Positions 26,463 to 36,083 of a DNA stretch of 64,000 bases are shown in pieces. The stretch spans positions 124,001 to 188,000 of the forward strand of contig JADJXS010000001.1 of the NCBI GenBank assembly GCA_016710275.1, in the 5' to 3' direction. The position numbers and the translations under genes are program-made. Position 1 is the stretch's first letter. Every line of letters begins with the position of its first letter. The DNA is from Phycisphaerales bacterium. GTDB taxonomy: Bacteria > Planctomycetota > Phycisphaerae > UBA1845 > Fen-1342. The notes below the pieces were generated by a model. The model was not told the origin of the DNA. It did not search any database and was given only the letters and a program-made list of their open reading frames with translations.

Positions 26463-26750
26463 ATGCCGAATGATCCGACCATCCCCGAGCTGTGCGACTT
26501 CGACTGCCCGCACGCCGCCTTTCCGCCGGCTGAGACCGCCGGCATCTGCCGCACCATGTCCGCCGTGCTGTGCGGCAAGCTCGCCGAGCTGGTCAACAAG
26601 AATGCCCCCTGCGAATTCCGACGCCGCCAGGCGGACCGACGAAATGCGCCGCGCGGCAGAGGCGCCCCCCGGCGCTCCGCTGCCGGCGACGCGCCGCCTG
26701 CAAAGCCGAATTCGGCGCGCCGCTCGCGCGGCCGCGGTCGTCGCCCGTAA
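26463..26750 (+). CDS. Small Cys-rich protein with basic tail
   Basis: 95 residues with GGAG 7 nt before the ATG. The first 51 residues hold five Cys and a His in a pattern CDFDCPHAAF, GICRT, VLCGKL, NAPCEF that looks like a small metal-binding or disulfide domain. The rest is a highly basic, Arg-rich tail. I recall similar short proteins only as hypothetical proteins in Planctomycetota. It lies between the rhomboid-like and YlbF-like genes, 48 and 44 nt from them. The basic tail suggests nucleic-acid or membrane-surface binding; the function is unknown. Confidence 0.6.
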   Translation: MPNDPTIPELCDFDCPHAAFPPAETAGICRTMSAVLCGKLAELVNKNAPCEFRRRQADRRNAPRGRGAPRRSAAGDAPPAKPNSARRSRGRGRRP

Positions 26751-26794
26751 AATGACGCCCGCGCCGCACACCCCCGGCGCGCCGGAGCGTACCC

Positions 26795-27163
26795 ATGCCC
26801 GAACTGGATGACGTCCTCAAACAGGCCCGCGCCGTCGGCGACCTCATCGCCGGGCTGCCGGCGGTTCGCGCTTATTTCGAAGCCGCCCGCCGGATCGAGT
26901 CCGACGCCGGGGCGCGGCAGTTGCTCTCCGACTACCAGCGCGAGGCCCACGCGCTGCGTGAACGCGAGATGTCGGGCCGGCCCGTCGAGGTCGCCGACAA
27001 GCAGCGCTTCGCGGCAATGGAGGCGAAAGTGGCCGGGCACGATCTGGTGAAGGCCTTCAGCCGGGCGCAAGCCGACTACGTCGAGTTGATGGAGCGCGTG
27101 ACGCGCGCGATGCACGAGCCGCTGGCCACGATCGCTGAACAGGCACACGAGAGCACGCGGTGA
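26795..27163 (+). CDS. YlbF/YmcA family protein
   Basis: 122 residues, all-helical, with the family pattern of an N-terminal helix with LPAVRAYFEAARRIESD, a central LLSDYQREAHALR and a C-terminal HDLVKAFSRAQADYVELM. In Bacillus the YlbF-YmcA-YaaT complex modulates RNase Y-dependent mRNA turnover and competence; whether the planctomycete homologue does so is unknown. GGAG lies 7 nt before the ATG, and a TAAAAT hexamer at 26748 overlaps the stop of the preceding gene. Its stop overlaps the GTG of the next gene (GTGA), so the two are translationally coupled. Confidence 0.75.
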   Translation: MPELDDVLKQARAVGDLIAGLPAVRAYFEAARRIESDAGARQLLSDYQREAHALREREMSGRPVEVADKQRFAAMEAKVAGHDLVKAFSRAQADYVELMERVTRAMHEPLATIAEQAHESTR

Positions 27164-29145
27164 GCGGCCCGCCGACCGCGCCGGAGCTGACTCCGCCCCA
27201 CCCGCCGGCCCCGCCGATTCTCCACAGCGGCGATTTTCCCCGCTCGACCGGCACGGGCTGGTTCGTCCTGCTCATGCTGTTGACCTTCGCGCTGGGGGCT
27301 TCGCAATGGCACAGCGCCTCCGGCTTTGAGCCGATCGATTGCTGGGTCGCACAAACCGCCCGCGAGATGTACGAGGGCGGCGACTGGCGCTCCTACGTCA
27401 TCCCGACCTTCTCCGGCGAAACGCGGATGCAGAAGTCGCCCGGGCCGTACTGGGCGGTCTGTCTGACCGCGTGGCTGCGCAGCGGGACGCTCGACGAAGC
27501 CACGGTGCGCATCCCGAACACGCTCTGGACGATGCTGCTGGTGGGCAGCGTCTTCTGGCTCGCGCGGCACGTCGGCGGTCTGCGCGCGGCGGTCTTCTCG
27601 GGATTCACGGCCGCCACCTGCGGCGCGGTGCTGTACTGGTCGGGCCGCGGCGCCAGCGACCTGGGCGTGACCGCGCTGATGACGCTGTCGCTGGCGGCGT
27701 TCTGGATCGGCGCGGAGCGCGCTGCCGGCGCTGCGCGCGGGCGGCTCTGGCTGCTGGCGTGGTTTTCCGCCGGCCTGGCGATGCTCTACAAGATGCCGAT
27801 GCCGCTGGTGTGCGTCGGGCTGCCGGCGGCGGCGTACGTTCTGCTGCTGCGCCGCTGGGAGCTGCTGCGCAGCGGCTGGCATCTGGCCGGGCTGCTGCTG
27901 TTCCTGCTGCCGTGGCTGCCGTGGGCGGTCGCCACGCTGCAGATCGAGCCGACGGCGCTGCACAAGTGGCGCGTGGAATACTGGGATCGCGCCACCGGCG
28001 ATCTGCCCAACGTGGACGATCAGCGGCGCTGGTACTGGCACTTCTTCTACTTCGGCGTGGCGCTGGCCTTCTGCGCCCCTTACTTCGTCTCCCTGCCGGG
28101 GGCGATTCTCCGGGCACTTCGCGGACGAGGCACGTTCGCGCCGCGCAGCCGCGCGTTCCTGCTGATCTGGGCCGGCGTGCTGTTCGCGTTCTTCACGGCC
28201 GCCGCCGGCAAGGAGACGCGCTACTTCCTTCCCGCGCTGCCGCCGCTGCTGGTGCTGCTGGGCATCGAGCTGGCCGCCTGTTTCGACCCGCGGCGCGGAC
28301 CCGCGCCGCAGCGCGACCGCGCCGTGCTGGGCACCGTCAGCGTGCTCGCACCGCTGGCGGCCGCGGCCGGCGCAATCGGCCTGTGGATCGTGCGCAGCCG
28401 CGGCCTCGACGACGGCGTCGGCAGCATCCGCGAGATTCTGATCGGCTATGGTGCGGCCGCGGGATTGTTCTGCGCCGGCGCGATCTCGTGCGCTGCGCTG
28501 CTGACCCGCCGCCGCGAACATCTCGCCTTCGGCCTGCTCGTGACGGGCACCGCCTCCGCCTGGATCGCCGCTTCCACCCTGCTGCTGCCGCTGATCAACT
28601 CGCAGGCCCCCTTCCGCGACTTTGCCTCGCAACTGTCGACGCGGCTCGATGCGGACCAGCAATCCGCCCTCCGGCAGGTCGCGCAGCAGGATTCGCGGGT
28701 GATCTGGTATTCAAACGTCCGCTATCCGCGCGTCATCGATCAACTCGATCTGCTGGAGATGCAGGGCGGCACGCGCAGCCGCGAGCGCGAGATCGAGCTG
28801 ATCGGCGCCGCGATGATCGAGCGGCTGGAATCCGACTCGCTGGCGCTGTTCGTCGCCACACCGATCGACTACCTGCTCTTCTTCACCCGCGCCCCGCTGG
28901 AGCTGGCCCGCCGCGGCCGCGAGATGCCTCCGACGCACGCCTGGATCGTCTCGCGCGCCGGCCGCTGGGACCACCGCTACATCGTCTTCGGCAACCGCCC
29001 GCCGCCCTGGACCGAGCCGCGGCCGGCCTTCCCCGAGAAATTCGCCAACAAGCTCGACGAAGTGCGCGCCACCGCCCGCGAACTGCTGACCACGGCACTC
29101 GCCGCGCCCGATGGGCGTCCGCCGACAACCGCCGGTGCGGAGTAA
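27160..29145 (+). CDS. Glycosyltransferase family 39-type membrane protein (ArnT-like)
   Basis: 661 residues from a GTG that overlaps the YlbF stop. About eleven membrane segments between residue 25 and 475. The first extracytoplasmic loop has FEPIDCWVAQTAREMYEGGD and then FSGETRMQKSPGPYW, in line with the GT39/ArnT loop that carries the acidic catalytic residue. Such enzymes use polyprenyl-linked sugars and transfer them to lipid A, glycans or proteins in the periplasm. The 190-residue C-terminal soluble part is specific to this group. An LpxL-type gene follows after 7 nt, so a role in lipid A or glycolipid modification is a fair inference. Confidence 0.8.
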   Translation: MSGPPTAPELTPPHPPAPPILHSGDFPRSTGTGWFVLLMLLTFALGASQWHSASGFEPIDCWVAQTAREMYEGGDWRSYVIPTFSGETRMQKSPGPYWAVCLTAWLRSGTLDEATVRIPNTLWTMLLVGSVFWLARHVGGLRAAVFSGFTAATCGAVLYWSGRGASDLGVTALMTLSLAAFWIGAERAAGAARGRLWLLAWFSAGLAMLYKMPMPLVCVGLPAAAYVLLLRRWELLRSGWHLAGLLLFLLPWLPWAVATLQIEPTALHKWRVEYWDRATGDLPNVDDQRRWYWHFFYFGVALAFCAPYFVSLPGAILRALRGRGTFAPRSRAFLLIWAGVLFAFFTAAAGKETRYFLPALPPLLVLLGIELAACFDPRRGPAPQRDRAVLGTVSVLAPLAAAAGAIGLWIVRSRGLDDGVGSIREILIGYGAAAGLFCAGAISCAALLTRRREHLAFGLLVTGTASAWIAASTLLLPLINSQAPFRDFASQLSTRLDADQQSALRQVAQQDSRVIWYSNVRYPRVIDQLDLLEMQGGTRSREREIELIGAAMIERLESDSLALFVATPIDYLLFFTRAPLELARRGREMPPTHAWIVSRAGRWDHRYIVFGNRPPPWTEPRPAFPEKFANKLDEVRATARELLTTALAAPDGRPPTTAGAE

Positions 29146-29152
29146 CCCCGCC

Positions 29153-30184
29153 ATGTTCCGCGAACTGCGCGAGCGCATCCTTCGCTGGTCGGCCTCGCTC
29201 GATGCGCCCGGCCGCCCGCTCAAGGCACTGGGCCACGTCGCCGTTTACGTCGCGCTGCGCGCGTGGGTGGCGCTGCTGAGCATTTTTCCCATGTCGGCCA
29301 ACCTGGTGACGGTCGGCATATTCGGCGAGATCTGGTGGCTCATCAGCCCCCGCCATCGCCACCGCGCGCTCGAAAATCTCCGCCATGCGCTCGGCGACGT
29401 CTACGACGAAGCGGCCCTGCGCCGCATCGCCCGCCACTCCTTCCGCCACATGGCGCGGGTCTATCTCGTCGAGCTGTGCCTGGCGCCGCGACTGGTCAGC
29501 GAGTGGTCCTGGGCGCGATACGTCGAGCTGGATGATCTCTCCAGCGGCCTGCGCGAGCTGTTGACCGAGCGCGGCGCCATTCTCGTCACGCCGCACTTCG
29601 GCAATTACGAGCTGCTCGGCTACACGCTGGCCCAGCTCGGCTTCCATCTCAACGCCGTCATGCGCCCGCTGGACAACCCCCTGCTCAACGAACACGTGAT
29701 GTCCACCCGCCAGGCCGGCGGATTGTCGCTGCTCATCAAAAAGGGCGCCGCCAACCAGGCCGATGCGCTGCTCGCCGCCGGCAAGCCCGTCTGCTTCATC
29801 GCCGATCAGGACGCCGGGCGGAAGGGCAACTTCGCCGTCTTCTTCGGCCGCCGTGCGTCGCATTACAAATCCATCGGCCTGCTCGCCATGCGCCACCGCG
29901 TGCCGATCGTCTGCGGCTCCGCCGCCCGCACGCGCGACGGCTTTCACTACCGCGTCTGCGTGCAGCGCGTCATCCACCCCCACGAATGGGCCGACACGCC
30001 CCGCCCGCTGGCCTGGATCACCCAGCAGTACGCGCTGGCGATGGAGATGGCGATTCGCGCCCATCCCGAGCAGTACCTGTGGATGCACCGCCGCTGGAAA
30101 TCCCGCCCGCCCGACGAACTGGCCGCCGAAGCGGCCGCGGCCGCCCAGGCAGCCGGTCATCCCGCGCCCGTTACGTCCGGCTGA
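29153..30184 (+). CDS. LpxL/HtrB-type lysophospholipid acyltransferase
   Basis: 343 residues from the ATG at 29153; an ATG 42 nt upstream is inside the previous gene. A membrane-anchor helix near residues 25-50 is followed by the acyltransferase signature TPHFGNYELLG (His and acidic residue, near 145), then MRPLDNPLLNEHV and FIADQDAGRKGNF, and a C-terminal QYLWMHRRWKSRP. This is the lipid A late acyltransferase pattern. It implies a Gram-negative type outer membrane with lipid A or a related glycolipid. It is the last gene of the co-directional run from 25473. Confidence 0.85.
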   Translation: MFRELRERILRWSASLDAPGRPLKALGHVAVYVALRAWVALLSIFPMSANLVTVGIFGEIWWLISPRHRHRALENLRHALGDVYDEAALRRIARHSFRHMARVYLVELCLAPRLVSEWSWARYVELDDLSSGLRELLTERGAILVTPHFGNYELLGYTLAQLGFHLNAVMRPLDNPLLNEHVMSTRQAGGLSLLIKKGAANQADALLAAGKPVCFIADQDAGRKGNFAVFFGRRASHYKSIGLLAMRHRVPIVCGSAARTRDGFHYRVCVQRVIHPHEWADTPRPLAWITQQYALAMEMAIRAHPEQYLWMHRRWKSRPPDELAAEAAAAAQAAGHPAPVTSG

Positions 30185-30354
30185 GCGCTGCCGCACGTTT
30201 TTTCCCACCCGGTGGAACGCTACACTCTCCTATACGGGCTGGCGGCGCGACACGGCGCCCAACCGCCTCGATGAAACCCCCGCCCCGACCGGCGGCCAGC
30301 TCACCCGCTCCCCTCCGCCCGCCGATCGCGCGAGGGGGCCTTTCGGAGCCGCGC

Positions 30355-33300
30355 GTGGCCACGATCCCGAAATTCACGGCCCTGCTCTGCATACTGCTTG
30401 CCGCGCATGTCGCCCCCGCCGACGGCCTCATCACCTCCGGCGACGGCTGTCCCGTCACCCCCTCACCGGCGTGGAAGAACACGCTCGACGGGCCTTTCGA
30501 CCCCTTCGTCGTCTCGCCGTTTGAATCGCCCGGATGGGTCAAGTTCACGATTCTGCTGTGTGACCCGCAGCGGGTCTATTTCCAGAACTCCAACACCTAC
30601 GCCTTTCACCACCCCTTTGCGGCGGCGCACCTCGATCCCTTCATCGGCCTGAGCGCGGCCCAGTTCGATCAGCTCACGCTGCACGCCGCGAACCAGCAGG
30701 CGGTGCTCGGCGCGGTGCTGTTTCCGCCCTTCTTCGAGCCGCAGAACCAGTACGCCGTGCAGCTCGTGCGCCGCGACGCCTACACCCGCGAGCAGGTCCG
30801 CGACTTCATCAACACGGTCCGCTCGGCCATCGTTACCGTCCCGAACCCGACCGTGTATTACTTCCCGACCTTTGAGCAGCGGGCGTCGGCGCTGGGGCAT
30901 GCCGACTGGCTCGCCGCGCTGAATCCGCCCATCCTCGTTTCATCCGCCGATCGCTGGGTCCGCGGCGCCGAGTGCTACAGCCGCGGCTGGGCGATCGGCC
31001 GGCTGCGCTTCGTCCCTGCGGCACAAGTGCCGTTTGCATTCCTGAACGGGACGCTCACCCCCTTTGACATCCTGCTGACGGACGCCGTGCCGGCGCAGCT
31101 CCCGCCGCTGGCGGGCATCATTTCGCTTTCGGCTGCGACGCCCAACTCGCACGTCGCGATTCTCGCCCAGACTTACGGCGTGCCGTTCGTCCACCTGCCC
31201 GATGCCGCCGACCAGGATCGCGCCCGCGCCTGGGACGGCCGCCGCGTGGTCCTCAGCGCCTATCCAATCTCGCAATTCGGCGGCGGCTGCGACCTGCGGC
31301 TGCTCGACGCGACGCCGCTGACCCCCGAGCAGAACGCGGAGCTGCTGGCGCTCAAACTCCCGCCGCCGCTCTCGATCGAGCCGATGGCCGACCCCGGCGT
31401 CTATGCCGCCTCCACGGCGAACATGACGATCGCGGACCTGCGCTTCTACGGCGGAAAGGCCGCCAACAGCGGATATCTGCGCCGCGCGATCCCCGATCAC
31501 TCGCCGCCGTCGATCGGCATTTCCTTCCGCCTGTGGCGCGAATTCCTTGAACAGCCGTTCCATCTGCAGGAGGGTGCTTCCACGCTGGGCGCCGCCATCC
31601 AGCTGCGCCTGGCCGGCCACGTCTGGCCCCCCGACATGATCGCCCTCGAAAACGACCTGTCGCTGATCCGCGGCTGGTTCACCGACGCCGCGGCCACGCA
31701 ATTCTCGACCGCCCAGCAATCCGCGCTGCTGGCGATTCTGTCGGACCCGCAATACGGCTTCGACGCGAATCAGAAGCTGCGCTTCCGCAGTTCCACCAAC
31801 GTGGAGGACACGCAGTCATTCAGCGGTGCGGGGCTGTACGACAGCTTCTCCGGATGCCTGGCCGACGATCTCGACGGCGACACGCGCGGCCCGTCCATCT
31901 GCGACCCGACCGAATCCAGCGAGCGCGGCGTCTTTCGAGCCATCCGCAAGGTGCTGGCCAGCTTCTACAACACCAACGCCTACCTGGAGCGCCTGCGCCG
32001 CGGCGTCGATGAACAGGCGGTCGGCATGGCGCTGCTGGTTCATCACTCCTACCCCGATCCGATCGAGCTGGCCAACGGCGTCGCCACGCTGCACCCCACC
32101 TTCTCGACCCAATACGAAATCCGGCTCGTGACGCAGCTCGGCGCCGTCAGCGTCACCAATCCCGATGGCACCGGCGCCTCGCCGGAAGTCGTGCGCGTGG
32201 ACATGGCCGGCCAGCAGTTCTTCCCCACCATCGAGCAGTACTCGAGCCTCGTGCAGCTCGGCGCGACGGTGATGCCCTGGCAGGGGCACTACGTCGAGCT
32301 GGCGTCGCTGCTGCGCACCGCCGCGCTGCGCTACGCGCAGGAGACCGGCCGCGGCGGCGCCGTGCTGGACTTCGAGTACAAGCGCCTCGCGCCCGACGGA
32401 CGCCTCGAAGTCAAGCAGATCCGCGAGATCCCGCAGCCGCCCGCCGCCGCACCGATCACGCCCTTCCTCGTCAACGAGCCGCGCATGCTCTGCACCGAAC
32501 AGGGCGAGCACGCCGACATCTTCGCGCTGCATCGGCTCAAGCTGCGCTTCCGCGCCACGACGCGCAACCTGCGCCTGACCGCCGAAAACATCGCCGAGTC
32601 GATCTTCTCCGAATCGATCCTGGCCATCCTCAGCGGCTGCGACGTCCGAAGGATCAGCGGGCCGCCGGCCGACTGGCCGCTGGCGGCCTATGAGGGGGAC
32701 ATCACGCGCACGATCGACCGCTGGCGCTGGGCACACGCACCCGGCGCGGCGCAATTCTCCCTGACCAGCTACCTGCCGCCGGCCGCCCCCGCCGATCGCA
32801 GCCCGATCAAGACGCTGCGCGACCTGGGCTATGCGCAGAGCGGCTGCCTGCTGGTCAGCGCGGACTACGGCGCGCCGCAGCGCTCGATGTCCTGGGACGG
32901 CACGCTCACCACCACGGTGAGCGACCTGGTCGCCGTCTGCCCCTGCCGCGAACCGGGCGGCGGTCCGCGGCTGCGCAGCTTCGGCTGGGAAAACGGCGTC
33001 ACGGTTGAGACGTCCTATTACTGGCCGGCCGGGCCGACCGGCATCGTGGCCGGCTACACCGCGCCGCTGGCCGGATGGGAGCAGACCGTGATCGCGGGGC
33101 TGACCAGCACGCCGATCGTGCTGCGCGACGACTACGCGCAGACCTATCGCCCCGGGCATCACAACTTCACCGAGGATTTTCTCTTTGAGCCGCGGATCGA
33201 TCCGAGTGTGCCCGCCAACTTGATTGCCGAGCTGGATGCACAGGGCATTGCACAGATTCTGGTGCTTGAGACGGGCGGGCGCTTCTCCCCCGAGCTGTTG

Positions 33301-33549
33301 CTGCTCGGCCCGGAAACCCCGTGCCCGGTGCGGCGCTGCGCCGCCGGTGACATGAACTGCGACGGGCGCTTCGACAACTTCGACATCGACCCTTTCGTGC
33401 TCGCGCTGGTCGATCGCGAAGCCTATCTTGCGGCCTATCCGCACATCCCCGCGGACGCGGTGGAGCTGATCGGGGACGTGAACGGCGATTTGCGGTTCGA
33501 CAATTTCGACATTGATCCGTTTGTCGCGGCACTGGTCGCGGGGCCGTAG
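30355..33549 (+). CDS. Exported PEP-synthase-like protein with dockerin-like repeats
   Basis: I chose the GTG at 30355 (GGAG 6 nt upstream), because it gives a clear signal peptide (TALLCILLAAHVAPADG) and 1064 residues; an ATG at 30271 is possible. Residues about 250-290 match the phosphohistidine swivel domain of PEP-utilising enzymes (TPNSHVAILAQTYGVPFV, His266). The ATP-grasp PEP/pyruvate-binding domain follows it (YGGKAANSGYL near 365; RFRSSTNVEDTQSFSGAGLY near 480). In classical enzymes the order is reversed and a PEP-binding TIM barrel follows, which is missing here. The protein ends with two dockerin-like, calcium-type repeats (GDMNCDGRFDNFDIDPFV, GDVNGDLRFDNFDIDPFV). An ATP-using fold on an exported protein is unexpected. 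Confidence 0.8.
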   Translation: MATIPKFTALLCILLAAHVAPADGLITSGDGCPVTPSPAWKNTLDGPFDPFVVSPFESPGWVKFTILLCDPQRVYFQNSNTYAFHHPFAAAHLDPFIGLSAAQFDQLTLHAANQQAVLGAVLFPPFFEPQNQYAVQLVRRDAYTREQVRDFINTVRSAIVTVPNPTVYYFPTFEQRASALGHADWLAALNPPILVSSADRWVRGAECYSRGWAIGRLRFVPAAQVPFAFLNGTLTPFDILLTDAVPAQLPPLAGIISLSAATPNSHVAILAQTYGVPFVHLPDAADQDRARAWDGRRVVLSAYPISQFGGGCDLRLLDATPLTPEQNAELLALKLPPPLSIEPMADPGVYAASTANMTIADLRFYGGKAANSGYLRRAIPDHSPPSIGISFRLWREFLEQPFHLQEGASTLGAAIQLRLAGHVWPPDMIALENDLSLIRGWFTDAAATQFSTAQQSALLAILSDPQYGFDANQKLRFRSSTNVEDTQSFSGAGLYDSFSGCLADDLDGDTRGPSICDPTESSERGVFRAIRKVLASFYNTNAYLERLRRGVDEQAVGMALLVHHSYPDPIELANGVATLHPTFSTQYEIRLVTQLGAVSVTNPDGTGASPEVVRVDMAGQQFFPTIEQYSSLVQLGATVMPWQGHYVELASLLRTAALRYAQETGRGGAVLDFEYKRLAPDGRLEVKQIREIPQPPAAAPITPFLVNEPRMLCTEQGEHADIFALHRLKLRFRATTRNLRLTAENIAESIFSESILAILSGCDVRRISGPPADWPLAAYEGDITRTIDRWRWAHAPGAAQFSLTSYLPPAAPADRSPIKTLRDLGYAQSGCLLVSADYGAPQRSMSWDGTLTTTVSDLVAVCPCREPGGGPRLRSFGWENGVTVETSYYWPAGPTGIVAGYTAPLAGWEQTVIAGLTSTPIVLRDDYAQTYRPGHHNFTEDFLFEPRIDPSVPANLIAELDAQGIAQILVLETGGRFSPELLLLGPETPCPVRRCAAGDMNCDGRFDNFDIDPFVLALVDREAYLAAYPHIPADAVELIGDVNGDLRFDNFDIDPFVAALVAGP

Positions 33550-33610
33550 TCGAAGCGCTTCGGCCCCCCGCGCGCAAGCGCCGCGCGCCCCACGCCGGCC
33601 GGCCCGCGAA

Positions 33611-34270
33611 TCAGTGATCGTGGAACATCATCGCCACGCCGCAGCCGACGACCGCCGCACCGGCCAGCGCCGGCGTGAAGCGCTCGATCGTCGCCGTGCG
33701 AATCCGCGCCAGCCCGACGTGCCCCACCGCCACCAGCGCCACCATCGTCAGCACCGTCAGCAGCGAATACACCCCTCCAAGCACCACGGCACCCAGCACG
33801 CTCAGCTTTGCCGCCCCGGCCGCCAACAGCGGGATCATCGGCTCGCACGGCCCCAGCACGAACACCAGAAACAGCACCCACGCCGTCCATCCGCGCCTTT
33901 CCGCGACATTGGACGCGATTTGGGCGCGATTTCGCAGCGCCCGCCGCAACCCCCACAAGCCGTATGCCGCGCCGAATGCGACCAGCAGCCACGCCGCCAG
34001 GTGCCCGCGCTCATGATTCACCCAGCCGACCGCGTCCATCGCCGCCTGTCCCGCGACCAACACAATCGCCCCCAGCACGGCCGCCCCCAGGACGTGCGCA
34101 GCGCCGCACAGCGCCGTGACGCGCAGCGTCCGGCCCAGCGACCAGCGACCGGCCCGTCCCATCGCCACGAAGGGCAGGTAGTGATCGGCCCCCATCGCCG
34201 TGTGAAGCACGGCCAGCCCCGCCGCCATCGCGAGCAGCGCTGCAAACGTCGCGTGAACGTCAATTTCCAC
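33611..34270 (-). CDS. NicO/UreH-like membrane permease
   Basis: 219 residues with six membrane segments. Helix 1 carries the HxxxxDH motif (HTAMGADHYLPF, residues 23-34) that marks nickel and cobalt permeases and the UreH group. A central cytoplasmic loop with RRALRNRAQIASN and an FVLGPCEPMIPL motif near residue 141 complete the pattern. It probably moves a divalent metal, though a small anion cannot be excluded because UreH-like proteins are often listed with sulfite exporters. It is divergent from the DASS gene with 217 nt between. Confidence 0.72.
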   Translation of the reverse strand: MEIDVHATFAALLAMAAGLAVLHTAMGADHYLPFVAMGRAGRWSLGRTLRVTALCGAAHVLGAAVLGAIVLVAGQAAMDAVGWVNHERGHLAAWLLVAFGAAYGLWGLRRALRNRAQIASNVAERRGWTAWVLFLVFVLGPCEPMIPLLAAGAAKLSVLGAVVLGGVYSLLTVLTMVALVAVGHVGLARIRTATIERFTPALAGAAVVGCGVAMMFHDH

Positions 34271-34475
34271 GAAGGCTGCCTCCGGTTTTCACGCGACAGG
34301 CCGATCGTTGCGCCTTGCCCTCTCCGGGCGCTGCGGCGCCCTGGCCGGTTTCGCGCGACGGGAACGATAGTGCCGCCGACCATCGCGTGCAAAGGGCGCT
34401 GGGCGGCACCCATCGCGAGGCGTTCAGCCGAAGTGGGTTGTGCCGATCCGGCGGCGCGCGGGCGCCTGTTGATCG

Positions 34476-34481
34476 TAGAAT
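34476..34481 (+). promoter_or_regulatory. Predicted -10 element of the DASS gene
   Basis: TAGAAT ends 6 nt before the ATG at 34488, and no Shine-Dalgarno sequence is present. A transcript from this hexamer would begin at the start codon. Confidence 0.45.
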
Positions 34482-34487
34482 CCCGCC

Positions 34488-36035
34488 ATGCCCGGCACAT
34501 CCAGCCCGCAACCGCTCAGCGCCGACGCCGTCACGCACCCCGATGCGCCGCGCCGCGCGATGCTATGGCTGCTGATCGCCGCCGCCGTCTACACCGCAAT
34601 CCTCGTGATCCCCTGGCACCCCGATGCCAGGGTGCGGGCGGCCGCGGCCCTCTCGGCCGGCGCGCTGACGTTGTGGATCAGCGAGTCCGCCCCGCTCGGC
34701 GCGATCGGCCTGCTGATCCCCGTCGTGGCCTGCTCCTCCGGCCTGCTGACGTGGAAGGACGCCGTGGCCCGTTGGGGCGACCCGATCATCATGCTCTTTC
34801 TCGGCGCGTTCCTGCTGGCCCGCGCGCTGGAAAAGCACGGCGCATTCGATCGGCTCGGCACCTTCGTCCATCGCACCGCCCGCACCCGCGGCGACGCCCT
34901 GCTCGTGCTCGTGATCATTCTCGGCGCCGGGGCGCTCTCCGCCGTGCAGAACAACACCGCCGTCACCGCCATGCTGCTCCCGATCGTGATCCCGATCGCC
35001 CGCGCCGCGCCGCGCCCCGCGATCCCCCTGCTGGCCCTGGCCTACGGCGCCAGCTACGGCGGCATGGCCACGCCGGTCGGCACCGCGCCGAATTTCATCG
35101 GCTTCGCCGCGCTGCGCGAAGTCGATCCCGGCGCCTCGTTCCTCACCTGGATGCGGGTCGGCATCCCGGTCTGGATCGGCGCCTCGGCCATCGGCTGCTT
35201 CGCCCTGTGGGCGTCGCGCAGGATCACCGCAGCACCGGTCGAGATCACCGCTCCTGCAGCGCCCGCTGCGCAGGCCACCGCCCCTGCCGCCCCCGGAGTC
35301 GAAGCGCCGCGCGCCGCTCCCGTGCCGCCGAGTGTCTACGACGCCGCCGCCGCGGCCGGCTCGGCACGATCGGACCGCGAGCCGCTCGCCGCGCGCGCGG
35401 CATTGATCGCGCTGGGCCTGACCGCCGCCGCCTGGATGACCGTCGGCGCGATCCAGTCCTGTTTCCCCGACGACCACAGCGCCCACCTCTGGACCAAGCG
35501 CTACCTGCCCGAGTCCGTTCCGCCGATTGTCGCGGCAGTGGCGCTCTTCTTCGTGCGCGTCGGCCGGCAGCGGCGGGCGGTGCTGGAGCGCCGCGACATC
35601 AACACCCTCGACTTCGACACCCTGTTCCTGGTCGCCGGCGGGCTGTGCCTGGGGCTGGTGCTCGAAACCAGCGGGGCGGCGAAGGAGCTGGCCGGGCTGA
35701 TCGGCAACAAGTCCGTGCCGCCGCTGGTGCTGTACCTGACGGTCAGCGCCCTCACCGTGCTGATGAGCGAGATCGTCAGCAACACGGCGACGGCGGCGAT
35801 GATGGTGCCGATCGTCATCGCCCTGGCGAAAGAGCAGGGAGTCGACCCCGGCCCGCTGATCATGCTGGTGGCGCTCAGTGCCAGCCTGGGCGTCTCTTTG
35901 CCGATCAGCACCCCGCCCAACGCCATCGTCTACGGCAGCGGGTTGATGCGGATGCGGCACATGATCGTGCCGGGGGTCATCGCCGACGTGCTGGGAATCG
36001 TGTGGGTGGTGCTGTGCGTGCGGATGCTGGCCTGA
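34488..36035 (+). CDS. DASS family anion symporter
   Basis: 515 residues with about twelve membrane segments. The two substrate- and sodium-site repeats are visible: SAVQNNTAVTAMLLPIV near residue 145 (first repeat, NNT instead of SNT) and EIVSNTATAAMMVPIV near residue 425 (second, SNT). A GGMATPVGTAPNFIG stretch near 188 and a matching SLPISTPPNAIVYGSG near 467 fit the hairpin tips. DASS proteins import di- and tricarboxylates or sulfate, usually with sodium. A Pro/Ala-rich loop of about 60 residues (near 247-300) is inserted between the halves. The gene looks leaderless. Confidence 0.88.
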   Translation: MPGTSSPQPLSADAVTHPDAPRRAMLWLLIAAAVYTAILVIPWHPDARVRAAAALSAGALTLWISESAPLGAIGLLIPVVACSSGLLTWKDAVARWGDPIIMLFLGAFLLARALEKHGAFDRLGTFVHRTARTRGDALLVLVIILGAGALSAVQNNTAVTAMLLPIVIPIARAAPRPAIPLLALAYGASYGGMATPVGTAPNFIGFAALREVDPGASFLTWMRVGIPVWIGASAIGCFALWASRRITAAPVEITAPAAPAAQATAPAAPGVEAPRAAPVPPSVYDAAAAAGSARSDREPLAARAALIALGLTAAAWMTVGAIQSCFPDDHSAHLWTKRYLPESVPPIVAAVALFFVRVGRQRRAVLERRDINTLDFDTLFLVAGGLCLGLVLETSGAAKELAGLIGNKSVPPLVLYLTVSALTVLMSEIVSNTATAAMMVPIVIALAKEQGVDPGPLIMLVALSASLGVSLPISTPPNAIVYGSGLMRMRHMIVPGVIADVLGIVWVVLCVRMLA

Positions 36036-36083
36036 CACGCGCGTGCGTCGGGCCGCGCAGCGCGGAATGCCGATGGAGTCGGA

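Noticed and set aside
27339..29279. 646-codon plus-strand frame overlapping the GT39 gene
   Set aside because: Arg/Ala-rich product without membrane or catalytic motifs; the other frame has clear GT39 features and a coupled start.
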